Under the pieces are notes generated by a model. It ran no database searches. It worked only from the letters and a program-made list of their open reading frames with translations, and was not told where the DNA came from. Source: Lactobacillaceae bacterium UBA5807 (GTDB taxonomy: Bacteria; Bacillota; Bacilli; Lactobacillales; Lactobacillaceae). Taken from it: DNA of 8,233 bases. The translations under genes and the position numbers were made by a program. The DNA is taken from positions 6,305 through 14,537 of the forward strand of contig DIDF01000047.1 of assembly GCA_002418005.1 (NCBI GenBank). Reading direction: 5' to 3'. This document shows, piece by piece, positions 1-5,961 of the stretch. The first letter of the stretch is position 1, and every line of letters starts with the position of its first letter.

Positions 1-35
1 CAGTTCAAAGGTTAAATCCCACTTTTTATTTTGTT

Positions 36-697
36 TTAGTCAGCTTCAGTTTTTCTAACAAATCCAACTATTAAAATCAAAAATAAATTCATGATCATCC
101 CAGACAGAAAAACTAAATGTCCTGTTGCCGACAAAAAATACGTGCTGTACATTATCCCGAAAATAAACATCAAAATTCCAGCAAGAAAATGGACAGCATT
201 TTTTAAAGCCTGATGACTAGAATGAACAACAGCTTCAAAAAGGTCATTAGCAAAGTTTTTCAGATTTCCGGTCATAATTCCATTATTGACGCTAGTCTGC
301 CAAACTTTATTAAAAATGGTCAGTTCGAATCCCGAAAAAATTCCTAATACAAAAAGCATTAACAATTCACCAGCATTTAAATAGGTTGCAACCAAAAGAC
401 CGCCCATAAAAACTATGCTGATGGAAAGCATAATAATACTAACGGATCGATCTTTCGTGATGGTATGACGATATTCTTGAGAAAAAAGGCCCCTAAAAGA
501 AAACCTAATAAAACTGGCACGCGAACGTAGGCAGTTGTCCAACCTTTTGATGCAAGCTCATAGGCAAACACAACTAAATTTCCCGTCTGAGCACTTACAA
601 AAGACCCATTAAAATTTTGAAAGGTAAAGGCATCTATCGAACCCATAATAAAAGTCTGAATTAGGGTAATGATCGTGTGCTGAGTAGTAATTTTCAT
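36..697 (-). pseudogene. YoaK/DUF1275 family membrane protein, frameshifted
   Basis: This is a predicted integral membrane protein of the YoaK/DUF1275 family, whose function is poorly known. It is read in two frames. The first starts at ATG 697, after an AAAGGAG Shine-Dalgarno, and carries the N-terminus with the family-like SFVSAQTGNLV stretch (about residues 31-41). The second runs to the TAA at 36 and holds the remaining hydrophobic helices. The frames meet at a run of six T (minus strand, 482-487). Adding one T there joins GAFF to SQEYRHT and gives a continuous 220-residue protein, about the usual family length. As written, the first frame reads on to a stop at 413, giving a 94-residue truncated product. 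The gene begins 24 bases after the gpmA terminator, with no obvious promoter of its own. A sequencing error in the homopolymer is a real alternative to a genuine pseudogene. Family assignment is fairly sure; no substrate can be named. Confidence 0.8.
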
Positions 698-720
698 CCT
701 TTTTTCTCCTTTGCATTAAC

Positions 721-746
721 AAAAAAAGGGAAGTAAAAAACTTCCC
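721..746 (-). terminator. Intrinsic terminator after gpmA
   Basis: Read on the minus strand, a 7-bp stem GGGAAGT/ACTTCCC (740-746 and 728-734) closes a T5 loop (735-739) and is followed directly by seven T (721-727). It begins 10 bases after the gpmA stop codon. This is a textbook rho-independent terminator for the permease-gpmA operon. It also stands between that operon and the ribosome binding site of the DUF1275 gene. Confidence 0.9.
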
Positions 747-755
747 GATAAGATT

Positions 756-1433
756 TTAATTGGCAGAAATATACTCTTTGCTAATAATATTTAGTTTTGG
801 ATCAAACTTATATTTTATTGGTTTACCATTTGGAACTTCCACTTTGCTAATCCCATCATCGGAAACTTGGTCTAAATATTTGATTAAAGCTCGCAAAGTA
901 CTTCCATGAGCCACAATAAGTTGATTCTTATTATTTAGAAGTCTTGGAGCAATACTGTCTTCCCAATATGGCATCATCCGATGGTACGCCATTTCCAGAC
1001 TCTCACCCAAGGGCTCTTTAACCCCAATATCATCATAGCGCCGATCATGATCTCTTCTATCCAGTAGCGGAGGGACAGTTTTAAAACTCCGACGCCAAAT
1101 TTTTATTTGTTTATGGCCAACCCGGTCCTCAACAACCTTTTTATTTTGACCACGCAATGCACCATAATGTCGTTCATTTAATCGCCAAGATTTATGTTCG
1201 GGAATAAAATTCTGGTGAATTTCATCCAAAACAATATTAGAAGTAATAATTGCTCTTTTTAAAAAGGATGTGTGAAGATCATCAAACTGAATTCCAGTTT
1301 TAGCGATGATCTTTCCAGCTTGATGAGCTTGTTTGACTCCCTTTTCAGTCAAGTTAACATCGCTCCAGCCAGTAAATATGTTATCCCGATTTGCCTGACT
1401 TTCACCATGTCGCATAATAACTAAAATTGGCAT
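756..1433 (-). CDS. gpmA: 2,3-bisphosphoglycerate-dependent phosphoglycerate mutase
   Basis: This cytosolic glycolytic enzyme interconverts 3-phosphoglycerate and 2-phosphoglycerate through a phosphohistidine. The 225-residue protein has the full histidine phosphatase layout. It shows RHGES with the nucleophile His9 and Arg8, TGWSDVNLTEKG at 21-32, LKRA with Arg60, LNERHYGAL with the acid Glu87, WRRSF at 113-117, and a second histidine in VAHGSTLRAL (His176). Two usually conserved spots differ: HGN reads HGS, and the LQGLNK segment reads LRGQNK. It may therefore be a secondary paralogue of the kind lactobacilli carry, rather than the main glycolytic enzyme. The ATG at 1433 follows AAAGGAAAG (1444-1452), which overlaps the stop of the upstream permease, so the two genes should be co-transcribed and translationally coupled. 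The terminator at 721-746 ends the transcript. Fold and family are certain; physiological role is less so. Confidence 0.93.
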   Translation of the reverse strand: MPILVIMRHGESQANRDNIFTGWSDVNLTEKGVKQAHQAGKIIAKTGIQFDDLHTSFLKRAIITSNIVLDEIHQNFIPEHKSWRLNERHYGALRGQNKKVVEDRVGHKQIKIWRRSFKTVPPLLDRRDHDRRYDDIGVKEPLGESLEMAYHRMMPYWEDSIAPRLLNNKNQLIVAHGSTLRALIKYLDQVSDDGISKVEVPNGKPIKYKFDPKLNIISKEYISAN

Positions 1434-1450
1434 AAAAGTAACACTTTCCT

Positions 1451-2395
1451 TTACAATTTTTGAACCAGAACCATTAACACGGGAATTACAATTAAACTAA
1501 GTAAAGTCGTTTCAGTAACCATGATTGATGCATACTCAGAATCCGCATGATACAATCTGGAAACGACTGGGGCATTAGTCATAATTGGCATCGCCGACTG
1601 CATAATAAAAACTTGTTTCATCAAAATGGGCATTGGTGTAAACACAACTAATAGTGTCATTACTGAAGGAGCTAATAAAAATCGGCCTAATAAAATTAGA
1701 AAATTACTACGGTCAAAATGAATATCCATAAGATTTACACTATTAATTGAAATACCAATAAAAATCATGGAAAGTGGAATAGTAAGATCACCAACGTAAG
1801 TCAAGTCCTGCATTAAAAAATCAGGTAATTTCACATGAATTAGCACCAATAACACCCCAACCATAAACCCTAAGAGTGGCGGGGAAAAGACTTTTTTAAG
1901 GGTTTGCTTCCAATTAAATACCGCTGCATTTCTGCCGTCTTTTTGAATTAAATACACACCTAATGTCCAAAAAAAGGTGGTATTAGCCATGTAATAGACC
2001 AAAACAAACGGCAAGCTGATTGGGCCAAATAAAGCCATGTTTACCGGTAATCCAACAAACACCGTATTTGAATTAGAAAACATTGACTCAAATAATCCCC
2101 GGTGCTTCATTGAAATATTGGAAGTTCTGGCAATTATAATTGAAACTATGTAAAGAAGAAACATTGAGATTACAGGAAACACCAAGTCAGGCAAGGTGGT
2201 AAGTAACTTATGTGCAGAAAACTTTCCCATTATAGTTGAAATCATATACGCTGGAAGAGCTATTTGAGTAACTAATCGAGCAATCAGGCTGGTCGATTTC
2301 TCATCAAACCAATCATTACGGGCTAAAATAAAGCCAAGCGCAATCATGATTAGGATAATCAGGACGCCTGAAATTGCTTTAATAAATATAAGCAT
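1451..2395 (-). CDS. AEC family transporter (auxin efflux carrier/malate permease type)
   Basis: This is a predicted inner-membrane permease of the auxin efflux carrier family. Bacterial members include malate and other organic-acid carriers of lactic acid bacteria. From the chosen start it is 314 residues, the normal family length, with about ten hydrophobic segments in two halves. Typical family stretches are SNSNTVFVGLPV (107-118) in the first half and QSAMPIMTNAPV (266-277) in the second. The frame stays open to 2491, but the extra codons cover the promoter. The sequence AGGGGG (2402-2407) lies 6 bases from the ATG at 2393-2395 and directly abuts another ATG at 2399-2401, so the inner ATG is preferred. 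It is the first gene of a two-gene operon with gpmA. No malolactic or citrate gene is nearby, so the substrate cannot be named. Confidence 0.88.
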   Translation of the reverse strand: MLIFIKAISGVLIILIMIALGFILARNDWFDEKSTSLIARLVTQIALPAYMISTIMGKFSAHKLLTTLPDLVFPVISMFLLYIVSIIIARTSNISMKHRGLFESMFSNSNTVFVGLPVNMALFGPISLPFVLVYYMANTTFFWTLGVYLIQKDGRNAAVFNWKQTLKKVFSPPLLGFMVGVLLVLIHVKLPDFLMQDLTYVGDLTIPLSMIFIGISINSVNLMDIHFDRSNFLILLGRFLLAPSVMTLLVVFTPMPILMKQVFIMQSAMPIMTNAPVVSRLYHADSEYASIMVTETTLLSLIVIPVLMVLVQKL

Positions 2396-2438
2396 TCTCA
2401 TCCCCCTAACTATTATTATTATTGGATAACAAAGTTGT

Positions 2439-2447
2439 ATTATAGCA
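2439..2447 (-). promoter_or_regulatory. Extended -10 promoter of the permease-gpmA operon
   Basis: The minus strand reads TGCTATAAT, a perfect TGn extension plus -10 hexamer (hexamer 2439-2444). The matching -35 region is A-rich and poor, which is tolerated in extended -10 promoters. Transcription should begin near 2432, giving a leader of roughly 36 bases before the ATG at 2395. Its position inside the longer reading frame argues against the upstream start of the permease. Confidence 0.72.
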
Positions 2448-2535
2448 CAAATCAAGATCATTTTTTGGTATACTTGGGTATGTCGATTCAATAAATCAGC
2501 AAATTATTAAGTTAAAATTAAATAAAGGTGATTAT

Positions 2536-2565
2536 TTGATTGCCTTCTTATATTTGCAATATACT
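2536..2565 (+). promoter_or_regulatory. Promoter of the LCP gene
   Basis: A -35 element TTGATT (2536-2541) and a -10 element TATACT (2560-2565) are 18 bases apart. They match consensus at 4 of 6 and 5 of 6 positions. The AT-rich bases 2500-2530 just upstream could act as an UP element. A start near 2572 leaves a leader of about 27 bases containing the Shine-Dalgarno AGGTGAGG (2583-2590), 8 bases before the ATG. The promoter faces away from the permease promoter; about 90 bp separate the two cores and contain no gene. Confidence 0.6.
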
Positions 2566-2598
2566 TTTTAACAGAATTTTATAGGTGAGGAATTTTTT

Positions 2599-3720
2599 AT
2601 GCGAAATGATAATGATCAACGCGAAAACCAACAGGATTTCGAACCAGTTTATAGCCGAAGATCTGACCGTAAACCACATTATAGAAGAGGCAAAAAGCGG
2701 CCTAGAAAAATTGGCTGGTGGATTTTCTGGATAGTTTTGCTACTTGTCCTTGGTGGATTATACATAGGGTATGGAGCTTACAAGAATGCGCAAAATACTT
2801 TTCAAACAACGTACGATGCCACTAATATTCAAAAGGAACGAAATGTTTCCTCAGTCATCCAGCAGGGTAAGCCACTATCTATTCTATTGCTTGGAACTGA
2901 CACAGGTGCCTTAGGACGTCATTATACTGGTAGAACAGATACCATAATTGTTGCATCTGTTAACCCTACCAAACAGTCAGTCACGTTAACTAGTGTTGCC
3001 CGGGATACGAAAGTAAGCATTCCTGGAGATTCACTTCCCTACGAAAAGATTAATGCAGCATACACTATTGGCGGACCAGGAACAGCAGTAAAAACTGTCC
3101 AAAACTTGTTAAATATCCCAATTGATTTTTATGCCATTATAAACATGGGTGGTATGGAAAAAATGGTTAACGCCGTTGGCGGAGTGACTGTTAATCCGCC
3201 ATTAACTTTCCAATATGGCCACGCCAATGTTACCAAGGGCAAAAAAGTACTTTTAAATGGCGCCCAGGCGCTAGATTATGCCAGAATGCGTGATGCCGAT
3301 CCACTTGGCGATTATGGTCGCCAAGGAAGACAACGTGAAATTATCAAGGATTTAGTTATGAAAGGTCTCCAAATAACTTCACTCCCAAGATATAAAGCTA
3401 TTCTTTCTTCTTTAAAAGGAAATATGAAGACTGATATGACGTTTAACGATATGATTGCTGTTCGAGCAAAATATGGGAATGCTACTCACCATATGAAGTC
3501 GCAAACACTGCAAGGTCAAGGAGCCATGATTGATAACCTTGCATATCAAGTTGTTTCAAACCAAGAGCTTCTTAAAGTTTCCAACAGTATTCGTTCAGCT
3601 CTTGGACTGACAACTAATAAAGCTTTAAGTGAAACCCAGGTTAAAACAGTTGGTGATAACTCTGCCGCTAACAGTTCGGGTAATACTACCGGCACAACAA
3701 CTACTACATCAGGATACTAA
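2599..3720 (+). CDS. LCP (LytR-CpsA-Psr) family protein, cell-wall polymer ligase
   Basis: LCP enzymes sit in the membrane facing outward and transfer lipid-linked anionic polymers, such as wall teichoic acid or capsule, onto peptidoglycan. This 373-residue protein has a basic cytoplasmic head (residues 1-38), one membrane helix (about 39-60) and then the extracellular LCP domain (about 93-255). Visible family motifs include GRTDTI with Arg112 and Asp114, VARDTKVSIPG with Arg135 and Asp136, the KINAAY stretch (150-155), and DYARMRDADPLGDYGRQGRQ (226-245) with its arginine-rich phosphate-binding residues. The C-terminus (about 350-373) is a low-complexity Ser/Thr/Gly/Asn tail, probably a flexible wall-exposed end. 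The start follows AGGTGAGG at 8 bases. The gene is monocistronic, with its own promoter and terminator. Which polymer it attaches cannot be told; these genomes usually carry several LCP paralogues. Confidence 0.93.
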   Translation: MRNDNDQRENQQDFEPVYSRRSDRKPHYRRGKKRPRKIGWWIFWIVLLLVLGGLYIGYGAYKNAQNTFQTTYDATNIQKERNVSSVIQQGKPLSILLLGTDTGALGRHYTGRTDTIIVASVNPTKQSVTLTSVARDTKVSIPGDSLPYEKINAAYTIGGPGTAVKTVQNLLNIPIDFYAIINMGGMEKMVNAVGGVTVNPPLTFQYGHANVTKGKKVLLNGAQALDYARMRDADPLGDYGRQGRQREIIKDLVMKGLQITSLPRYKAILSSLKGNMKTDMTFNDMIAVRAKYGNATHHMKSQTLQGQGAMIDNLAYQVVSNQELLKVSNSIRSALGLTTNKALSETQVKTVGDNSAANSSGNTTGTTTTTSGY

Positions 3721-3763
3721 AAAAGAAGTTTACGACAAACAAAAAGTCGTAAACTTCTTTTTT
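3721..3763 (+). terminator. Bidirectional intrinsic terminator between LCP and HAD genes
   Basis: A perfect 16-bp inverted repeat (3721-3736 and 3746-3761) encloses a 9-base A-rich loop. On the plus strand the stem runs into six T (3758-3763). On the minus strand it also runs into six T (3724-3719). It can therefore end both the LCP transcript and the convergent HAD transcript. It begins right after the LCP stop, and its right arm runs up to the HAD stop codon at 3762-3764. Confidence 0.92.
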
Positions 3764-4382
3764 ATTGTTTTAACAAGTCTGGAGGAGAGGCTAACCAAAA
3801 ATCACCAACATTTAGTTTATCTCTTAACTTAGAACTAAAGCCTCCCCAACCTGCCAAGCCAAAATGAACTCCTGCACTGTGTGAGGCTTCTAAATCATAA
3901 ATTGTATCGCCAACATAAATCGTTTGTTTAGGATCGGCTCCAAGTTTTTCAATCCCTTTTAAAATCATGTCTGGAGCTGGTTTACCTTTTTTAACTTCAT
4001 TTGCAAAAACAAACTGATCAAAATATTGATTCAAATTAAATGGCGTAAAATCTCTTTGAAATTCTTCTTTAACCTTAGAGGTGGCAACAGCCAATTTTTT
4101 ATTTTTCGACTGCAAAGTACTTAATAATTCTTGAATACCGGAAAAAATGTTAACTGACTTAGAATAATTTAAAACTCCTTCAAACCATTCCTTTTTTATG
4201 ATATCTTTTTCTTTAACCTTCAAAATTTCAAGTGCATCTTCTGTTGTAATGCCAAAAAGGCTGTTAAGCAATGAATCAGAAACATTATAACCATGTTTAT
4301 CTAAAACACTTCGTAACGGCTCTAAATACATATTACGGGTGTCTAGTAAAGTCCCATCAACATCAAATATGTAAAATTGCAT
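3762..4382 (-). CDS. HAD family hydrolase, phosphoglycolate phosphatase-like
   Basis: This is a haloacid dehalogenase superfamily phosphatase of 206 residues with the helical cap of the Gph/PpaX/beta-phosphoglucomutase group. All four HAD motifs are intact: DVDGT with Asp7 (nucleophile) and Asp9; VATSK with Thr101; KKGKPAPD with Lys134; and GDTIYDLEA with Asp159 and Asp163 for magnesium. Its substrate is probably a small phosphorylated metabolite, but it cannot be specified from sequence. The reading frame is open upstream to 4550, but that part is the tRNA-Leu gene and its terminator. The ATG at 4382, 5 bases after CGGAGG (4388-4393), is the clear start. The gene lies just after the tRNA terminator, with no convincing promoter between them, so it may depend on read-through. 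It ends within the shared bidirectional terminator. Confidence 0.9.
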   Translation of the reverse strand: MQFYIFDVDGTLLDTRNMYLEPLRSVLDKHGYNVSDSLLNSLFGITTEDALEILKVKEKDIIKKEWFEGVLNYSKSVNIFSGIQELLSTLQSKNKKLAVATSKVKEEFQRDFTPFNLNQYFDQFVFANEVKKGKPAPDMILKGIEKLGADPKQTIYVGDTIYDLEASHSAGVHFGLAGWGGFSSKLRDKLNVGDFWLASPPDLLKQ

Positions 4383-4409
4383 TTTATCCTCCGTATTTAA
4401 AAGCAAAAT

Positions 4410-4451
4410 AAAAAAGTTCAAACCACGTTTTACGAGAAGGGTTTGAACTTT
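4410..4451 (-). terminator. Intrinsic terminator of tRNA-Leu
   Basis: On the minus strand a 12-bp perfect stem, AAAGTTCAAACC/GGTTTGAACTTT (4440-4451 and 4413-4424), with a 15-base loop runs into a T-rich tail (six T, 4415-4410, then A and four T). It starts 5 bases after the 3' end of the tRNA and ends about 17 bases before the HAD ribosome binding site. Confidence 0.87.
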
Positions 4452-4456
4452 AATCA

Positions 4457-4542
4457 TGCGGCCAAGAAGATTCGAACTTCCACCGAGATAATTCTCGACA
4501 AGATCCTTAATCTTGCGCGTCTGCCAATTCCGCCATGGCCGC
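4457..4542 (-). tRNA. tRNA-Leu(AAG)
   Basis: This is an 86-nt class II tRNA. The acceptor stem GCGGCCA pairs with TGGCCGC, and the discriminator base is A. The D arm is GCG/CGC with GG in the loop. The anticodon stem CAAGA/TCTTG closes the loop TTAAGGA, giving anticodon AAG (Leu, codon CUU). A long variable arm has the stem CGAGA/TCTCG. The T stem GGAAG/CTTCT (one G-U pair) closes the loop TTCGAAT. CCA is not encoded; the DNA continues TGATT. The AAG anticodon carries A at the wobble position. The gene is a single tRNA with its own promoter and terminator. Confidence 0.96.
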
Positions 4543-4555
4543 ATCAACAAGAACT

Positions 4556-4584
4556 ATTATATCAAAGCCCAATTGCCTTGACAA
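4556..4584 (-). promoter_or_regulatory. Promoter of tRNA-Leu
   Basis: On the minus strand a -35 element TTGTCA (4579-4584) and a perfect -10 TATAAT (4556-4561) are spaced by 17 bases. Transcription should start near 4549, a few bases before the mature 5' end at 4542. This near-consensus promoter is as expected for a stable RNA gene. It lies only about 25 bases beyond the end of the thrB remnant. Confidence 0.85.
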
Positions 4585-4608
4585 CCCCTTTTTTACCTAA
4601 GAGGGTCT

Positions 4609-4677
4609 TTATTCACCACGTACCTCAGCACCGTTTTCATCAATACCAAGAAGTCTAAAACTACCATTTAAATTCAT
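4609..4677 (-). pseudogene. thrB: Detached C-terminal codons of thrB
   Basis: Directly after the thrB stop (TAA, 4678-4680) and in the same frame, 22 further codons run to a second TAA at 4609-4611. They start MNLNGSFRLL and end GIDENGAEVRGE. The ending resembles the C-terminus of ThrB proteins, where a strand is followed by D-x-x-G-A-x-V (E. coli ThrB, as remembered, ends LDTAGARV plus a few residues). With these codons the protein would be 292 residues, close to the usual ~290-310. The stretch could be translated alone from its first ATG, but there is no ribosome binding site for that. It is best read as the tail of thrB cut off by a nonsense mutation. Confidence 0.75.
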
Positions 4678-5487
4678 TTACTCTAGTTTAATCCGTAACT
4701 CAATCAAAGAAGACTTCTTTCCAAGAGTTCCAATTGCGGGACCAGCACCACTTAAATAGGTAGCAAAAATCCCCTCACGATGAGCTTCTTTTCGAATTGT
4801 AGCTAATTCTGGGACCAAATCACTTCGGTATGGTTCATGGAATTTATCACCTTCCATCAAAGGAAGAGCTTGTTGCCACTTACCTTGAGCCATTAAGGCG
4901 ACAAATAAATTTTCTCGACCACTTGAATAGATTGCTTGGGCATAATTAATCGTCTTAGGAAGTTTTTTTCTGCTCTCCTTTTCGCTAATACCATCAGGTC
5001 TGATATACATTAGTGCCGAAATATCGGATACCGGAATCTTAGTGGCCAAAGTCTTCTCACCATCAAAGCTGGCGACAACCATCGATCCTAATAAGCCGGC
5101 CGCTATATTTTCAGGATGACCCTCCATTTTACTACCAATATTAATTTGTTCTTCTAAAGAAAGATCCATTTCTCCTAAAATATTAGCAATTTTAATTCCG
5201 GCAATGACAGCAGTTGTGCTAGAACCCAATCCATGGGCAATTGGAACATCTGAAATGACAGTGAGCTGGTGTGGCATTACTTTTGGGTTAACCTTTAAAA
5301 TTGTCTGAACAATTAAATTATTTTTATCAGTTGGAATATCACTGCCCAAAGCATGATTTACTTTCCATTTTTCAGTTTGTTCTTCAACAATAACTGTAAA
5401 ATACAAATGAAAAGCAATTCCAACTGAATCAACTCCTGAACCAAGGTTGGCCGAAGTGGCCGGCACTCTTATAATGACTTTACCCAT
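4678..5487 (-). CDS. thrB: Homoserine kinase ThrB, C-terminally truncated
   Basis: This GHMP-family kinase phosphorylates L-homoserine with ATP in threonine synthesis. The 269-residue frame holds the N-terminal motif VPATSANLGSGVDSVGIA (8-25), the ATP-binding loop IAHGLGSSTTAVIAG (83-97), EGHPENIAAGLLG (122-134), HEPYR (217-221) and the C-terminal GHMP motif LSGAGPAIGTL (245-255). Some positions differ from the common pattern: SGV replaces PGF in motif 1, and HGLGSST replaces RGLGSSA in motif 2. An in-frame TAA at 4678-4680 removes the last ~22 family residues, which are still encoded downstream; activity is therefore uncertain. The ATG at 5487 follows a strong GAGGAGGC (5497-5504) that overlaps the sprT stop, indicating translational coupling. 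It is the last gene of the tex operon. The usual partners hom and thrC are not in the window. Confidence 0.9.
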   Translation of the reverse strand: MGKVIIRVPATSANLGSGVDSVGIAFHLYFTVIVEEQTEKWKVNHALGSDIPTDKNNLIVQTILKVNPKVMPHQLTVISDVPIAHGLGSSTTAVIAGIKIANILGEMDLSLEEQINIGSKMEGHPENIAAGLLGSMVVASFDGEKTLATKIPVSDISALMYIRPDGISEKESRKKLPKTINYAQAIYSSGRENLFVALMAQGKWQQALPLMEGDKFHEPYRSDLVPELATIRKEAHREGIFATYLSGAGPAIGTLGKKSSLIELRIKLE

Positions 5488-5502
5488 GATAATAAAGCCT
5501 CC

Positions 5503-5961
5503 TCAATTTTCTTTAATCAAATGAAGTCGCCCATGACAACGACCACAAACATATTTTCCAAGATCTATTTTCCGTTTTCGCTTATATTCTAAACCACATT
5601 GACTACAAACATAGCAATATTTAACTTTTTGCGGCTTTCTAACTGTAGGAGCATATCTTGATCCACCCACTGCTTGTAAAAGTTCTTTGAATTTCCTTCC
5701 GTGTTTAGCATCAATGCCTGCTAAATATAAGTGATAGTGACATAGTTCATGCTTGATAACTCCAACTAATACATCTATAGAAAAGTTTTCAAGCATCTTA
5801 GGATTGATGTCAATATCATGAGAACTTAAGTGAAATCTGCCCCCAGTGGTCTTTAAACGTCGATTAAAATACGCATGAGCCAAAAAAGGTTTGCCAAAAG
5901 ACTCTAAGGATATCTTTTCTACAAGTGACTGCAGTTCACTATTTGTCAATTTATTCACCAC
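5503..5961 (-). CDS. SprT-like zinc metalloprotease-fold protein
   Basis: This is a small cytosolic SprT-family protein (152 residues), a fold shared with the eukaryotic DNA-protein crosslink protease SPRTN; the bacterial role is not well established. The zincin motif HELCH (HExxH, His71, Glu72, His75) is intact, with a likely third ligand at His87. The C-terminus is a zinc ribbon with CxxC pairs at Cys119/Cys122 and Cys139/Cys142. The start is GTG at 5959-5961, whose first base is the last base of the tex TAG stop. A second GTG follows immediately (5956-5958), so the start could be one codon later. No clear Shine-Dalgarno is present, suggesting reinitiation after tex. The tex-sprT pairing is, as I recall it, conserved in Firmicutes (ydcI-ydcK in Bacillus subtilis). 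The thrB ribosome binding site overlaps its TGA stop. Confidence 0.9.
   Translation of the reverse strand: MVNKLTNSELQSLVEKISLESFGKPFLAHAYFNRRLKTTGGRFHLSSHDIDINPKMLENFSIDVLVGVIKHELCHYHLYLAGIDAKHGRKFKELLQAVGGSRYAPTVRKPQKVKYCYVCSQCGLEYKRKRKIDLGKYVCGRCHGRLHLIKEN

Noticed and set aside
1..35. Sequence beyond the DUF1275 stop
   Set aside because: Too short and cut by the window edge; no clear hairpin or coding signal can be supported.
478..490. Programmed -1 ribosomal frameshift in the DUF1275 gene
   Set aside because: The T run is not in the phase of a classic X XXY YYZ heptamer for the incoming frame, and I saw no stimulatory hairpin or upstream SD of the usual kind. Simple T7-to-T6 loss explains it better, although slippage cannot be excluded.
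2465..2482. Imperfect tandem TTGGTATAC / TTGGGTATG in the divergent region
   Set aside because: Only two short, inexact copies; it could be an operator but could equally be chance in AT-rich DNA.
2396..2491. Longer permease start at 2491
   Set aside because: The extension covers the extended -10 promoter and lacks a ribosome binding site; the start at 2395 gives the usual family length.
3629..3832. Plus-strand frame overlapping the LCP tail and terminator
   Set aside because: Out-of-frame shadow of the low-complexity LCP tail that runs through the terminator hairpin.
4383..4550. N-terminal extension of the HAD frame giving a 262-residue protein
   Set aside because: The extra codons are the tRNA-Leu gene and its terminator translated in sequence; the ATG at 4382 has a proper ribosome binding site and begins the normal HAD motif I.
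4585..4614. Possible terminator after thrB (GACCCTCTT paired with AAAGGGGTT)
   Set aside because: The stem has a mismatch and wobble pairs, no T tract follows on the minus strand, and it overlaps the tRNA promoter -35 edge; not convincing as a terminator.
4443..4658. Plus-strand open frame across tRNA-Leu and the thrB tail
   Set aside because: It is the complement of the tRNA, its promoter and the thrB end, with no protein-like features or ribosome binding site.
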